22,914 nucleotides of DNA from the NCBI GenBank assembly GCA_002478505.1, contig DLOP01000022.1, positions 5,565-28,478 of the forward strand. The letters run 5' to 3'. Origin of the DNA: Lachnospiraceae bacterium UBA7481. GTDB lineage: Bacteria; Bacillota; Clostridia; Lachnospirales; Lachnospiraceae. Positions 1-7,230 of this stretch are shown piece by piece; the first letter of the stretch is position 1; every line of letters starts with the position of its first letter. The position numbers and the translations under genes are program-made. The notes under the pieces were generated by a model. That model was not told where the DNA came from. It ran no database searches and saw only the letters and a program-made list of their open reading frames with translations.

Positions 1-1278
1 GTCCCACACCTTTTCCCGATGCCGGACGAACAGGGGATTGTCCGTTTTGATTATTCTATATTCGAAAAAAAGCAGCGAGAAACGGCAGAGTATCATTTAA
101 ATACCTGTGAACTTAAGGTACCGGACAGAGGATATAATGAGTTCGGAGTTGTGATGAATATGATTATGGTGATGCAGGAAGCGTATTCAGAAGAGCAATG
201 CTATTTTATGTGTGAAAACGGACCTGGCAAGATAGATGAATATGCTTTGCTGATAAAAGGTGTGTTAGGAATCCGTCTTAAGTTCCCGCATCGGGAAAAG
301 GTGTGGGACATGCTATTCTTTTTAAAGCATACAGAAAAATATCAGAATATTACATTTAAGATGATATGGGATGCTTATTCCTACGATTTTTGTGATTTTA
401 TCATAGAACAGTTTGTGGCAGCCGTGGAGGCAGATTACGATAAATTAGCAATCCCGGAAGACCCATTTGTAGGTGAAAAATCAGAAATCAAAACGGCAGG
501 AATAGGATGCCTTTACTACTATGTATATCAAAATGTGGAAAAAATTCTAGAGAATAAAGAAGAAGAAAGCCTGAAGGCGTTCTTGCGGAATTTGCTTGAT
601 GCGGATCTACCCAAAAGACAGGAATTAGCAGAGGATGTTAGATATGGTATGATTGCGGAGGTATCTCTTTATGTATTACCGCCTGTTATTGTTCATGGTT
701 ATGCATTGGCAGTTCATCAGCCTTTCTGGGATGTATGGAAAGAGTTGGGGATACAAAAGGGGTACTCAGATATATTTGAGAAGGAAAGAAGTACAAAAAA
801 CAAAGAAGACGATGGAATCTATATTCCGTTTTATAAAGGGATTCGGAGAGAGTGCGAGGATGAATTCATAGAATTTTGGAAAGATGATAATCTTTATTTT
901 TCAGACGATATGAAGAAATGTTTGTCGGATTGGAAAGCACAATTTATGGAGACAGATCCGGAAGAAGATTTGAATGTGGAAACTTGTCTGGCGCAAATCG
1001 TTACAGATCTGGAGCAGGAATGGGAATGCCGTCTGGTAGATCAAAAGTTTGTTACGGAGTTTATGGAGCATAGAGAGGATGCCAATTATAAAAAGGCGTT
1101 ATTTTTCTACAGCAGACTTATGAACCGGGATCTCTGCTATTTTCCGGAATTGACTAAGAAACAGGCAATCCGGTGGGTACTTAGTTACAGTCGGCCTAAA
1201 TTTGATTTTACAGAAATGGAGGCATTTCATTCATTGCTTATAAACCATGAGTACAGATATGAAATATTGGGATTTTAG
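1..1278 (+). CDS. Uncharacterised protein, 5' end outside the window; paralogue of the next gene
   Basis: The reading frame is open from the first base of the window to TAG at 1276-1278, so at least 425 residues are visible and the true start is probably upstream. The first in-frame ATG (19) has no convincing ribosome binding site. I do not recognise a named family. The protein is acidic, rich in Trp, Tyr and Phe, and has no signal peptide or membrane segment. Its second half resembles the downstream protein: LPPVIVHGYALAVHQPFWDV here against LPARVIVYLTAELKEESFWE there, a 'W..D...YFSDDMKKCLSDW' stretch against 'YWWDGTDEVIISEKMDEWL', and both end in an aromatic residue plus '..GF'. The two genes are 17 nt apart and form an operon. 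The likely product is a cytoplasmic protein of unknown role. Confidence 0.85.
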   Translation, partial: VPHLFPMPDEQGIVRFDYSIFEKKQRETAEYHLNTCELKVPDRGYNEFGVVMNMIMVMQEAYSEEQCYFMCENGPGKIDEYALLIKGVLGIRLKFPHREKVWDMLFFLKHTEKYQNITFKMIWDAYSYDFCDFIIEQFVAAVEADYDKLAIPEDPFVGEKSEIKTAGIGCLYYYVYQNVEKILENKEEESLKAFLRNLLDADLPKRQELAEDVRYGMIAEVSLYVLPPVIVHGYALAVHQPFWDVWKELGIQKGYSDIFEKERSTKNKEDDGIYIPFYKGIRRECEDEFIEFWKDDNLYFSDDMKKCLSDWKAQFMETDPEEDLNVETCLAQIVTDLEQEWECRLVDQKFVTEFMEHREDANYKKALFFYSRLMNRDLCYFPELTKKQAIRWVLSYSRPKFDFTEMEAFHSLLINHEYRYEILGF

Positions 1279-1295
1279 ATAACAGGAGGATGGAT

Positions 1296-2744
1296 ATGGG
1301 AACATTTGGCAGCTATACGGGAAAAATACATATTCCGGAGGAGAAGAGGGAGGAGTTTGCCAGACAGGTTATAAAGATATTGAACTATGGAGGCATGATG
1401 CAGTTAGAAAGGATCAGCATGTATGGTCATGACATGGCTCTCTTAAAACCCGTAGAATATTATCCGGGCGGAAAGGTTGACTTTCATTTCAATTATTTTG
1501 AGGACGATGGTTGGGAATCGGCAGAATTTGATGCGAATAAAAGCTCTTTTTATTCGGGGAAAATAGGAGGAAGGGAATTTTGCGAGGTTGTTACAGCAGT
1601 TCATTTTCTATATGAGGCATGGGATGAAGAATGGGGATTTGCGGAAATTGATGATGAAATCATTAATGACTGTTATTTTACAGGCTGGATAAATCATCTT
1701 TTGGGAACTTCGTTTTCTATGAAAAAAAGATTTCGGATATGGGATAATGTGGAAAAATATGCATTGGAGCGGATCGAAGATTATGAGGATCCGACAGGGG
1801 ATGATGTATTGCAGTTTATACCGGTTGGTATATGTTATGGAGCCGGGGGAGTGGAATTCAGTGATTTGATGTATATCTTTTACGGAACGGAGTCATTGAC
1901 AGATGCTGAGATAGAGCCTGATACATATCCCGCGGATGTCTATGGCTGCAAGAAAGCGCTTGAAGTATTTTTGGAAAAGAATCAAAATGAGGATGCTGTC
2001 AATCGGATCTGGGAGCTGATCAGGAAAGACAGACAAGAGAGGGAAACAATCAAGGATACGGAACTTTCGGATATAGGAAAGTTTTCCCTGATCCTGCCTG
2101 CGAGGGTAATTGTCTATCTGACAGCAGAGCTTAAGGAAGAGAGCTTTTGGGAATGTTGGAATGAACTGCATGAAACCGTTTATCACGATGAAATTATGAA
2201 GGAGTATGCGTCGCAACAGTTAATAGCAGAACGGAAGAAACTTGTGGAAGAGCCGATTCCTCCTGTCAGAACCAGTGAGTTCCTCGGACCGAATTCTGAC
2301 GACGATCGTCTGTATTGGTGGGATGGAACGGATGAGGTGATTATTTCCGAAAAGATGGACGAGTGGCTGAAATCTTTGGCGTGTTCCCATAAGGAGATTT
2401 CTCAAAACATAGCAGGGGAGCCGGATGACACTGATGAATGTTCAAAAGATTTTTTGAAGCTTCTTGTTGAAATGGATCAGTACTACAAACGAATTTTTCC
2501 ATTTCAAAATATGTATTACGAGTTTCTTCAAAATGGCAGTAAGACAGAGTACAGGGCAGCAGTAAAGCTATTGAAAAAACTTTCTGATGAGAATAGGGAA
2601 GAAGGAAAGATCATAGAGGAAGTAGGGCATTATTGGGATTGTACGAGCCGGAGGGTGACTCATAATGCGGGAAGACTAAACCTAAAAAGATATCTCAGTG
2701 TTATGGCAAATCGTAAATTAAGGGAGAAATATTTTGGGTTTTAG
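1296..2744 (+). CDS. Uncharacterised 482-residue protein, tandem paralogue of the upstream gene
   Basis: ATG 1296 is preferred because AGGAGGA (1284-1290) then lies about 5 nt upstream; the ATG at 1290 would overlap the ribosome binding site. The N-terminus begins MGTFGSYTGKIHIPEEKREE, followed by 'ILNYGGMMQLERISMYGHDM'. From memory, this N-terminal pattern occurs in a recurring but uncharacterised Lachnospiraceae family; no function is known to me. The protein is acidic and Trp/Tyr-rich, with no signal peptide or membrane helix. It shares the 'ILPA/VLPP...FW..W.EL' region and the C-terminal '..GF' with the upstream protein, so the pair is a tandem duplication that has diverged strongly. A hairpin terminator follows within 25 nt, closing the operon. 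Confidence 0.88.
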   Translation: MGTFGSYTGKIHIPEEKREEFARQVIKILNYGGMMQLERISMYGHDMALLKPVEYYPGGKVDFHFNYFEDDGWESAEFDANKSSFYSGKIGGREFCEVVTAVHFLYEAWDEEWGFAEIDDEIINDCYFTGWINHLLGTSFSMKKRFRIWDNVEKYALERIEDYEDPTGDDVLQFIPVGICYGAGGVEFSDLMYIFYGTESLTDAEIEPDTYPADVYGCKKALEVFLEKNQNEDAVNRIWELIRKDRQERETIKDTELSDIGKFSLILPARVIVYLTAELKEESFWECWNELHETVYHDEIMKEYASQQLIAERKKLVEEPIPPVRTSEFLGPNSDDDRLYWWDGTDEVIISEKMDEWLKSLACSHKEISQNIAGEPDDTDECSKDFLKLLVEMDQYYKRIFPFQNMYYEFLQNGSKTEYRAAVKLLKKLSDENREEGKIIEEVGHYWDCTSRRVTHNAGRLNLKRYLSVMANRKLREKYFGF

Positions 2745-2768
2745 CCATGTTTTGCTATGATAGAGCGG

Positions 2769-2815
2769 AAAGGCGTATCGTGATGAAGTGAGAGCTTCTG
2801 GCAATACGCCTTTTT
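2769..2815 (+). terminator. Rho-independent terminator of the tandem paralogue operon
   Basis: AAAGGCGTAT (2769-2778) pairs with ATACGCCTTT (2804-2813), and a T tract follows (2811-2815). The 25-nt loop itself contains a small GAAG/CTTC stem. It starts about 25 nt after the stop of the 482-residue protein. Confidence 0.8.
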
Positions 2816-2836
2816 AGGTCGGGGTTGAAAATAATA

Positions 2837-2890
2837 AATAGCAAAAAAGTGAGAGATTGTCCCGAAGTGGGCAATGAATTCTGCTATAAT
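2837..2890 (+). promoter_or_regulatory. Repeated promoter/operator block, copy 1
   Basis: The block begins AATAGCAAAAAAGTGAGAG, continues with an imperfect dyad (ATTG-T-CCC at 2856-2863 facing GGGCAAT at 2869-2875), and ends in a clean -10 TATAAT (2885-2890). No good -35 hexamer lies 17 nt upstream of the -10, so the promoter may depend on an activator. A second copy lies at 7097-7156, right behind the WYL regulator gene. Binding by that regulator is a guess. Confidence 0.55.
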
Positions 2891-2932
2891 AAAAAAGTCA
2901 AAAGAATCCTTTTTTCATAGAGGAAGAAAAAT

Positions 2933-2992
2933 ATGTCTTACAATCCATTAAAAGCACAGGACAGTTTAAGTGAATTGATATATGAAGCGTAA
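2933..2992 (+). other. 19-codon ORF, leader peptide or 5' gene stub
   Basis: The ORF encodes MSYNPLKAQDSLSELIYEA and then stops. It has a good ribosome binding site (GAGGAAG, 2920-2926, spacing about 6) and starts about 40 nt downstream of the TATAAT at 2885. It may be the surviving start of a deleted gene or a leader peptide for the gene at 3023. Nothing in the sequence decides between these. Confidence 0.35.
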
Positions 2993-3022
2993 AAAATTCG
3001 GACGAGATGAAAGGAAACGCGA

Positions 3023-3446
3023 ATGAGAAAACTGGAGATTGAGGAAATCATTGACGAACTTAAGTGTTACGATGCCGAGCTGCAATATGTGGGTTACGAT
3101 GAGGAAAGCGATGCACTGATATACTCTATTGCAAGGACACGGGAAGACGGCTCTCTTGAAGAAGAGTTGATTCTGCATGATGGAGATATGGATGAGTTAA
3201 TGTTTGCGGTAGCGGATGCGTTCTTTGATGAAAATAATATTGAGCTAATCCTGTTTGCAGAATATGACGGAGTACTTCGGCTTATAATTAACGGGAAACT
3301 TTATAATTAACGGGAAACTGATAAGCTTTGGCGAAGACGGCGATTACCCTCAATTTTGGGAGCTTGTCGATGCAAAGCTGCCTGATTTTCTAAAGCCGCA
3401 CACTGCGGAGCTTGTCCAAATAATCAACAGAGAACTTCCGCACTAA
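3023..3446 (+). pseudogene. Small acidic protein gene broken by a 19-bp tandem duplication
   Basis: The open frame from ATG 3023 gives 95 residues and stops at 3308-3310. The stop arises because the 19-mer TTATAATTAACGGGAAACT (3282-3300) is repeated exactly at 3301-3319; 19 is not a multiple of three. Removing one copy restores the frame, which continues 'LIINGKLISFGEDGDYPQFW ...' for about 40 more residues to TAA at 3444-3446, giving roughly 134 residues. The start of the protein (MRKLEIEEIIDELKCYDAEL) is acidic and probably forms an alpha/beta cytoplasmic fold; I do not recognise the family. The truncated 95-residue form may still be made. The allele could be a recent, reversible mutation or a sequencing/assembly artefact. 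Confidence 0.75.
3282..3319 (+). repeat. Exact 19-bp direct tandem duplication
   Basis: TTATAATTAACGGGAAACT occurs twice without spacing, at 3282-3300 and 3301-3319. It lies inside the coding region described at 3023-3446 and causes its premature stop. Confidence 0.95.
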
Positions 3447-3464
3447 TAACCATGCTTTTTCACA

Positions 3465-3519
3465 GCCTGCGATTTGGACCGCAGGCACAAATTGTAATTG
3501 AAAAATATTATTTTTCAAT
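3465..3519 (+). terminator. Two consecutive hairpins, possible terminator
   Basis: The first hairpin is GCCTGCG (3465-3471) with CGCAGGC (3480-3486), without a T tract. The second is a perfect 10-bp AT-rich palindrome, ATTGAAAAAT (3497-3506) with ATTTTTCAAT (3510-3519). Together they follow the remnant stop at 3446 and could end transcription in either direction. The lack of a run of T directly after the strong stem makes this uncertain. Confidence 0.35.
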
Positions 3520-3578
3520 CTAATTACTCTGGCATACATTGGTGGGGCGTGGAATGAGAAAATAGGATTTAGGACTTG

Positions 3579-3606
3579 TTGATGGATCCCTTTTATTTTA
3601 TATAAT
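3579..3606 (+). promoter_or_regulatory. Sigma-A type promoter for the 51-residue ORF cassette
   Basis: TTGATG (3579-3584) is followed after 16 nt by TATAAT (3601-3606). The ribosome binding site and GTG start of the 51-residue ORF follow immediately, so the untranslated leader would be very short. Confidence 0.5.
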
Positions 3607-3623
3607 ACGAGGAGGTGTTTAAA

Positions 3624-3779
3624 GTGGTAAATTTTAGTGGAGTTTTTTTGAAGGAAGCCTTAGAAGAGGATTGTCTCATGGAACAAAGAGAAAGAGAACG
3701 CGAAGAAAGTGGTGAAACTTTAAGTACGGAAGGATTCCTTGATTTAAATAATGTTGATTTAGGTACTAAAAATGTCTGA
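3624..3779 (+). CDS. Small acidic protein, 51 residues, unknown
   Basis: The GTG start (3624) is chosen because of a strong ribosome binding site, GAGGAGGTG (3609-3616), spaced about 7 nt. The protein begins MVNFSGVFLKEALEEDC and has a highly charged centre (MEQREREREES). No signal or membrane segment is visible and I do not recognise it. Its stop overlaps the ATG of the following 30-residue ORF (ATGTCTGA, 3772-3779), so the two are probably translationally coupled. It is too short for confident homology calls; the promoter, ribosome binding site and overlap argue that it is real. Confidence 0.55.
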   Translation: MVNFSGVFLKEALEEDCLMEQREREREESGETLSTEGFLDLNNVDLGTKNV

Positions 3780-3864
3780 GAAGGTTTGGGCACTTAAAGC
3801 TTACGGAAGTGGTTTTTCATGGTGTACCTGTACGCCGGAAGAACGTGGAAGGGGTAGATGTTAA
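3772..3864 (+). CDS. 30-residue peptide with a Trp-Cys-x-Cys...Cys tail, unknown
   Basis: The ATG at 3772 overlaps the stop of the 51-residue ORF, so translation is probably coupled. The peptide begins MSEKVWALKAYGSGF and ends SWCTCTPEERGRGRC, with three cysteines in its last 13 residues. It stops 3 nt before the ATG of the membrane-anchored protein at 3868. It could be a genuine small peptide, possibly metal-binding or modified, or the preserved N-terminus of a longer protein cut by a stop. The sequence alone cannot decide, and no modification enzyme is visible nearby. Confidence 0.45.
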   Translation: MSEKVWALKAYGSGFSWCTCTPEERGRGRC

Positions 3865-3867
3865 AGT

Positions 3868-5091
3868 ATGGACAAAAAAAGAAAGATAGAAATAGACCAA
3901 ATTTTAAAGAAAACAGAAGAAGAAATGAAAAGGAAAGATTTAGACAAAAGAATCATTTTCGGTGGTGTAACATTTGCATTAGTGTGTCTCGTGACCATTT
4001 TGTCAGTAATTTTTGTCAAGAGGAATGAGACAGCAACTGACGAAATGATATCTGTAGAGAACGATTTAAATGCCCAGCAAGACGATTGTGTACAGATAGT
4101 AAGTGATGTAAATGTATCAGAAAATCAGACAGTCGATGATCAAGTCATTGATGAGCCTCAAAAAGAGGTTAGCCAGGTCATAAACTACACTTCAATATAC
4201 GAAGACGAGGAAAGTCTGAAGCAGCTTGTCATTGACACCATTCAGTCCGCAAACATACAGATCGGAGAGGCTCGTTTGGACGCGGAATTTCGGACTATGT
4301 CGATAATAATGGATGCTGTTGACGACGCCAGACAGAATGGTAATCTTGGCGGCACATTCAAACCTCTGGGCGATGAATCAAATCCTTTACCGGATGACAA
4401 ACAGAATTGGACGTATTTTGACGTTTCCGGTGCGATAGGTGGTCTGTTATTCAACGAAAAAGACCCCGTGGGGAACTTACTGGAACAGAGTGATTTATTG
4501 AAAAATTTAGTGGCTGAAGGGGTGTATCTGTTTGACTCTGAAAAGTTGGAAATTCACGACATGAATGGTACGTTTGAGACAGTCTTCGTAGACACATGTA
4601 CCGGGAATTATGACGTGAATTTTGAGATCAACATGAACTATGAAGGGCAAGAGTGGGTAGCCTTGATAGGAAATGTTGACCATGCATACAGAGTTCTTGA
4701 TATCGTAAAAGCTGAAGATTTGGAAAACTTCGTCGTATACACTGGCACAAAGACAGAAACAGTTGCACAGAGCCAAAATGTTGTAAATGAGGAATCAATT
4801 GAAGAAACAGTAAATGTTTCTGTACAGGAACAGATAGAACAAAATAATGTAGTACAGCAGTCTGACCCTCTTTCATATTTAGAAGACCCAAATTATGATC
4901 CTTATGTAGGTGCACCAAATTATACAGGCCCTCGTGAAGGTTATCATTACTGTTGGCAATTAGAAGATTATATACCTGATGGAGTATATAATCTTAGTGA
5001 ATATTTGTATGGTACAGATTTAATGGGAATTGAATCATCAATTTCAAGAGAAGAATATGAAGCTGCAGGTGGACAATATCATGGATACTAA
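3868..5091 (+). CDS. Membrane-anchored extracytoplasmic protein, 407 residues, unknown
   Basis: A lysine-rich cytoplasmic N-terminus (MDKKRKIEIDQILKKTEEEM) leads to one hydrophobic helix at about residues 30-50 (IIFGGVTFALVCLVTILSVI), then 'FVKRN' and a long acidic, Asn/Gln-rich extracytoplasmic part. That topology indicates a type II (signal-anchor) membrane protein. A globular stretch lies at about residues 100-290 (YTSIYEDEESLKQLVIDTIQ onward). A low-complexity Glu/Gln/Val linker and a Tyr/Pro/Gly-rich C-terminal tail follow (GPREGYHYCW... GGQYHGY). I do not recognise a family. It sits 3 nt after the 30-residue ORF and probably shares its operon. The ribosome binding site is weak, which supports coupled translation. 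Confidence 0.8.
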   Translation: MDKKRKIEIDQILKKTEEEMKRKDLDKRIIFGGVTFALVCLVTILSVIFVKRNETATDEMISVENDLNAQQDDCVQIVSDVNVSENQTVDDQVIDEPQKEVSQVINYTSIYEDEESLKQLVIDTIQSANIQIGEARLDAEFRTMSIIMDAVDDARQNGNLGGTFKPLGDESNPLPDDKQNWTYFDVSGAIGGLLFNEKDPVGNLLEQSDLLKNLVAEGVYLFDSEKLEIHDMNGTFETVFVDTCTGNYDVNFEINMNYEGQEWVALIGNVDHAYRVLDIVKAEDLENFVVYTGTKTETVAQSQNVVNEESIEETVNVSVQEQIEQNNVVQQSDPLSYLEDPNYDPYVGAPNYTGPREGYHYCWQLEDYIPDGVYNLSEYLYGTDLMGIESSISREEYEAAGGQYHGY

Positions 5092-5272
5092 TAATTAAGT
5101 CTGTCATAATCTTTATATACCTTACCCCATTAAAAGGCATCGTTGTCAAAAATGGAAGTGATCGGAAATGGTTAGATTTTCTGATAAAGAAAGATATGAA
5201 AGACTTGAAATTTGGTGTAAAATGGCGGTGATGAAAATTCCTATGAAGCGATGTCGCAATGGTGCAAAATGG

Positions 5273-5314
5273 AAGGGATCACCTGTATATTGCTTTATAG
5301 GTGCCCTTTTTATT
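5273..5314 (+). terminator. Rho-independent terminator
   Basis: AAGGG (5273-5277) and CACCTGTA (5280-5287) pair with TATAGGTG (5296-5303) and CCCTT (5304-5308), followed by a T-rich tail (5307-5314). It ends transcription from the membrane-protein operon before the gene at 5361. It lies inside a 63-codon open frame (5168-5359) that I do not accept as a gene. Confidence 0.75.
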
Positions 5315-5360
5315 TTATATAAGAAGTTACATTCAATAATTAGAAATGGAGCAAATTAAC

Positions 5361-5774
5361 ATGGAAGAATTTCGTAAAAAAGAGGGATATTTTCAATTAA
5401 TTGACCACGTAAGAGAAATGAGAATATTAGGAGAAAATAACCCTTTATTCATGAGATATGTTGGTAAAATTTATGCATCGGCTATAGATAGAGAATTGAT
5501 AAATGATAGACATTTTAAAAAAATATGTAAATCATTAAATGGGTTAAAATTAAGTAATGATATGAAAATTTTCATGGATATGTGGATCATAAGAATGCAA
5601 ATTGAAAGGATACCGAAATTAGAAAATGAAATGGTAATAGGTCACATCTTTTCACAGAAAGCACTTGACATGGCAACTGAAGATATGAGAAAAGAATTGT
5701 TACCAGATCCATTTTTTCTATGCAAAAACATAGTAGTGGCGAGAGGAAGGGGAAAAAGTGACATACTTCATTGA
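5361..5774 (+). CDS. Small helical protein, 137 residues, upstream partner of a nucleotidyltransferase-like ORF
   Basis: ATG 5361 is preferred over ATG 5346 because GGAG (5348-5351) is well placed for it. The protein begins MEEFRKKEGYFQLIDHVREM, is predicted to be mostly alpha-helical and basic, and has no membrane segment. I do not recognise it. Its last codons overlap the GTG start at 5758, so the two genes are translationally coupled, the layout usual for toxin-antitoxin or other obligate pairs. The base composition is visibly more AT-rich than its neighbours, suggesting a separate origin. A role as partner of a nucleotidyltransferase is inferred only from position. Confidence 0.7.
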   Translation: MEEFRKKEGYFQLIDHVREMRILGENNPLFMRYVGKIYASAIDRELINDRHFKKICKSLNGLKLSNDMKIFMDMWIIRMQIERIPKLENEMVIGHIFSQKALDMATEDMRKELLPDPFFLCKNIVVARGRGKSDILH

Positions 5775-5988
5775 TGCTTTGAAAGTCTTGAACGTTGAAT
5801 TGGATGAATTAGGTGCTGATATTTTTAAGATATACTGTGTTGGTGGTTTTGTTTTATTGTCATACGGTTTAAGAGAAAACTCAAATGATCTAGACGCATA
5901 TTTTAAGGATGGATTATATCTAAAAGAAGTCATGGAAGAATTTTGTGAATGGAAAGCTTGGACGCTGTTAATTTCAAATGCTGTTTAA
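5758..5988 (+). CDS. Nucleotidyltransferase-like protein, truncated by a probable frameshift
   Basis: The GTG start has the ribosome binding site AGGAAGGGG (5744-5752) and overlaps the upstream gene by 17 nt. The 76-residue product contains 'YCVGGFVLLSYGLRENSNDL' followed by DAYF. This resembles the core of small nucleotidyltransferase-fold proteins (a GG loop, then D-x-D), including AbiEii-like and DUF6036-type proteins. It is shorter than such proteins and ends in an abrupt 'WTLLISNAV'. Directly after 5950 another frame reads 'SLDAVNFKCCLKESINDIWS' and stays open past 6040, which suggests a single indel near 5955-5965 and an inactive remnant. The family assignment rests on one short motif. 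Confidence 0.5.
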   Translation: MTYFIDALKVLNVELDELGADIFKIYCVGGFVLLSYGLRENSNDLDAYFKDGLYLKEVMEEFCEWKAWTLLISNAV

Positions 5989-6039
5989 AAGAGTCAATAA
6001 ATGATATTTGGTCATCAGAAAATGGGAGAAATATAGAAA

Positions 6040-7101
6040 ATGTTATTAGAGCAGGCAATCATAGAAGTATTAAGGAAACATTCCAGTGAAATGAAAACGC
6101 GGGATACAAAACCATTAAAATGCACGGAGATAACAAAATATCTGATGCGGGATTTCCCGGATGAGCATAGGGATGAACCCATAACGGACAAAAGAGTCAG
6201 AAATGCCCTTAAGAAGATAATCAATTCTGAACTTTCAAAAGAAGACAAGGACAAAAGTATACGCTATACGGTTTATGAGCGAAACGGAGAAGAATACAAA
6301 ACGGGTTTCTGGACCCCCAAAAACATTTCTGATGTGGAATTAAAATATCTGATCGACTCGGTCATGTACTCTAAAATATTTGATTCCGAAACAGCGCAGG
6401 ACTTTGCCAGTCGTATACAGCAGATGTCAGGGAAAAATCTGCACCGAATGACTTCCTATGTTGCGGGAAATTTATTTGGCAGGCAAAGGCTGACGATAGA
6501 TGTGGATGTGCTGGAGAATATGCGGTTGATTATGGATGCTGCTGGACGGGATGCATTTATCAGCTTCAATTTTAATGTATATGATGTGGTCGGAACAAAG
6601 ATCGGATTAAAGAAAAAAGACAGCTATACCGTCAAGCCAATACAAATTATTCTGAATGACGGAAGGTATTTCATGCTGGCCAGATACCAGAACAATGATA
6701 AGCCCTATACATTCAGTGTTGACTTAATGTCCGAAATAACGATCAATAATAAAATTTGCGACAAAGTAAAAACGGAGAATCTGGAAAAAAATTTTAACAG
6801 AGCCTTGTATTCATTGCAGCATCCATACAATATGGGAGGAAACCCGGAACATTTCAAGCTTCGTGTGAAAAGAGATTATCTGTCCAGAGTGGTTGATGTG
6901 TTCAGCTATGAGATCGAAATCATTCCGAATAGTATAACAGAAACAACAGTGGATATTAAGGTAAGAGCATCCCGGGAAGGGATGAAAAGATTGTTGCTAT
7001 TTCATTATGACGGCGTGGAGATACTTGACCCTGGTGACGAATTTGAGGAGCAGCTTATGGAAGCTGTAAATGCTTTGTGTGAAAAATATCTAAAAAAATA
7101 G
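6040..7101 (+). CDS. WYL-domain transcriptional regulator
   Basis: This 353-residue protein has the usual length and order for the family. An N-terminal winged-helix region (about 1-95, 'AIIEVLRKHSSEMKTRDTKP', 'CTEITKYLM') is followed by a WYL-type beta domain around residues 190-235 ('YTVKPIQIILNDGRYFMLAR' then Y), and a C-terminal WCX-like part ending 'CEKYLKK'. WYL proteins are cytoplasmic DNA-binding regulators that often sense nucleic acid or nucleotide ligands and often control defence or mobile loci; no ligand can be named here. The start ATG is 12 nt after GGGAG. The stop codon lies in the first bases of the repeated block at 7097-7156, a good candidate for its own binding site. Confidence 0.85.
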   Translation: MLLEQAIIEVLRKHSSEMKTRDTKPLKCTEITKYLMRDFPDEHRDEPITDKRVRNALKKIINSELSKEDKDKSIRYTVYERNGEEYKTGFWTPKNISDVELKYLIDSVMYSKIFDSETAQDFASRIQQMSGKNLHRMTSYVAGNLFGRQRLTIDVDVLENMRLIMDAAGRDAFISFNFNVYDVVGTKIGLKKKDSYTVKPIQIILNDGRYFMLARYQNNDKPYTFSVDLMSEITINNKICDKVKTENLEKNFNRALYSLQHPYNMGGNPEHFKLRVKRDYLSRVVDVFSYEIEIIPNSITETTVDIKVRASREGMKRLLLFHYDGVEILDPGDEFEEQLMEAVNALCEKYLKK

Positions 7102-7156
7102 CAAAAAAAGTGAGAGATTGTACCAGAACGGGCAATGTGTTTTGGTACGCTATATA
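7097..7156 (+). promoter_or_regulatory. Repeated promoter/operator block, copy 2
   Basis: AATAGC, seven A, then GTGAGAGATTGT matches copy 1 (2837-2890) except for one extra A. The dyad region is partly kept (ATTGTACC...GGGCAAT). A further inverted repeat GTACCA (7120-7125)/TGGTAC (7143-7148) is present only here, and a -10-like TATATA follows (7151-7156). Its first bases overlap the stop codon of the WYL regulator, and it precedes the small genes starting at 7231. Confidence 0.5.
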
Positions 7157-7230
7157 AAACCCCGAAACCAGCTCCAAACAGAGGAGAGGAAAATACCGCT
7201 TGCAGATAGCATGCAGATATTAGGATATTT

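Noticed and set aside
5168..5359. 63-codon + strand open frame
   Set aside because: A strong terminator hairpin (5273-5314) lies within it, the internal repeats change frame, and the predicted protein looks like nothing real.
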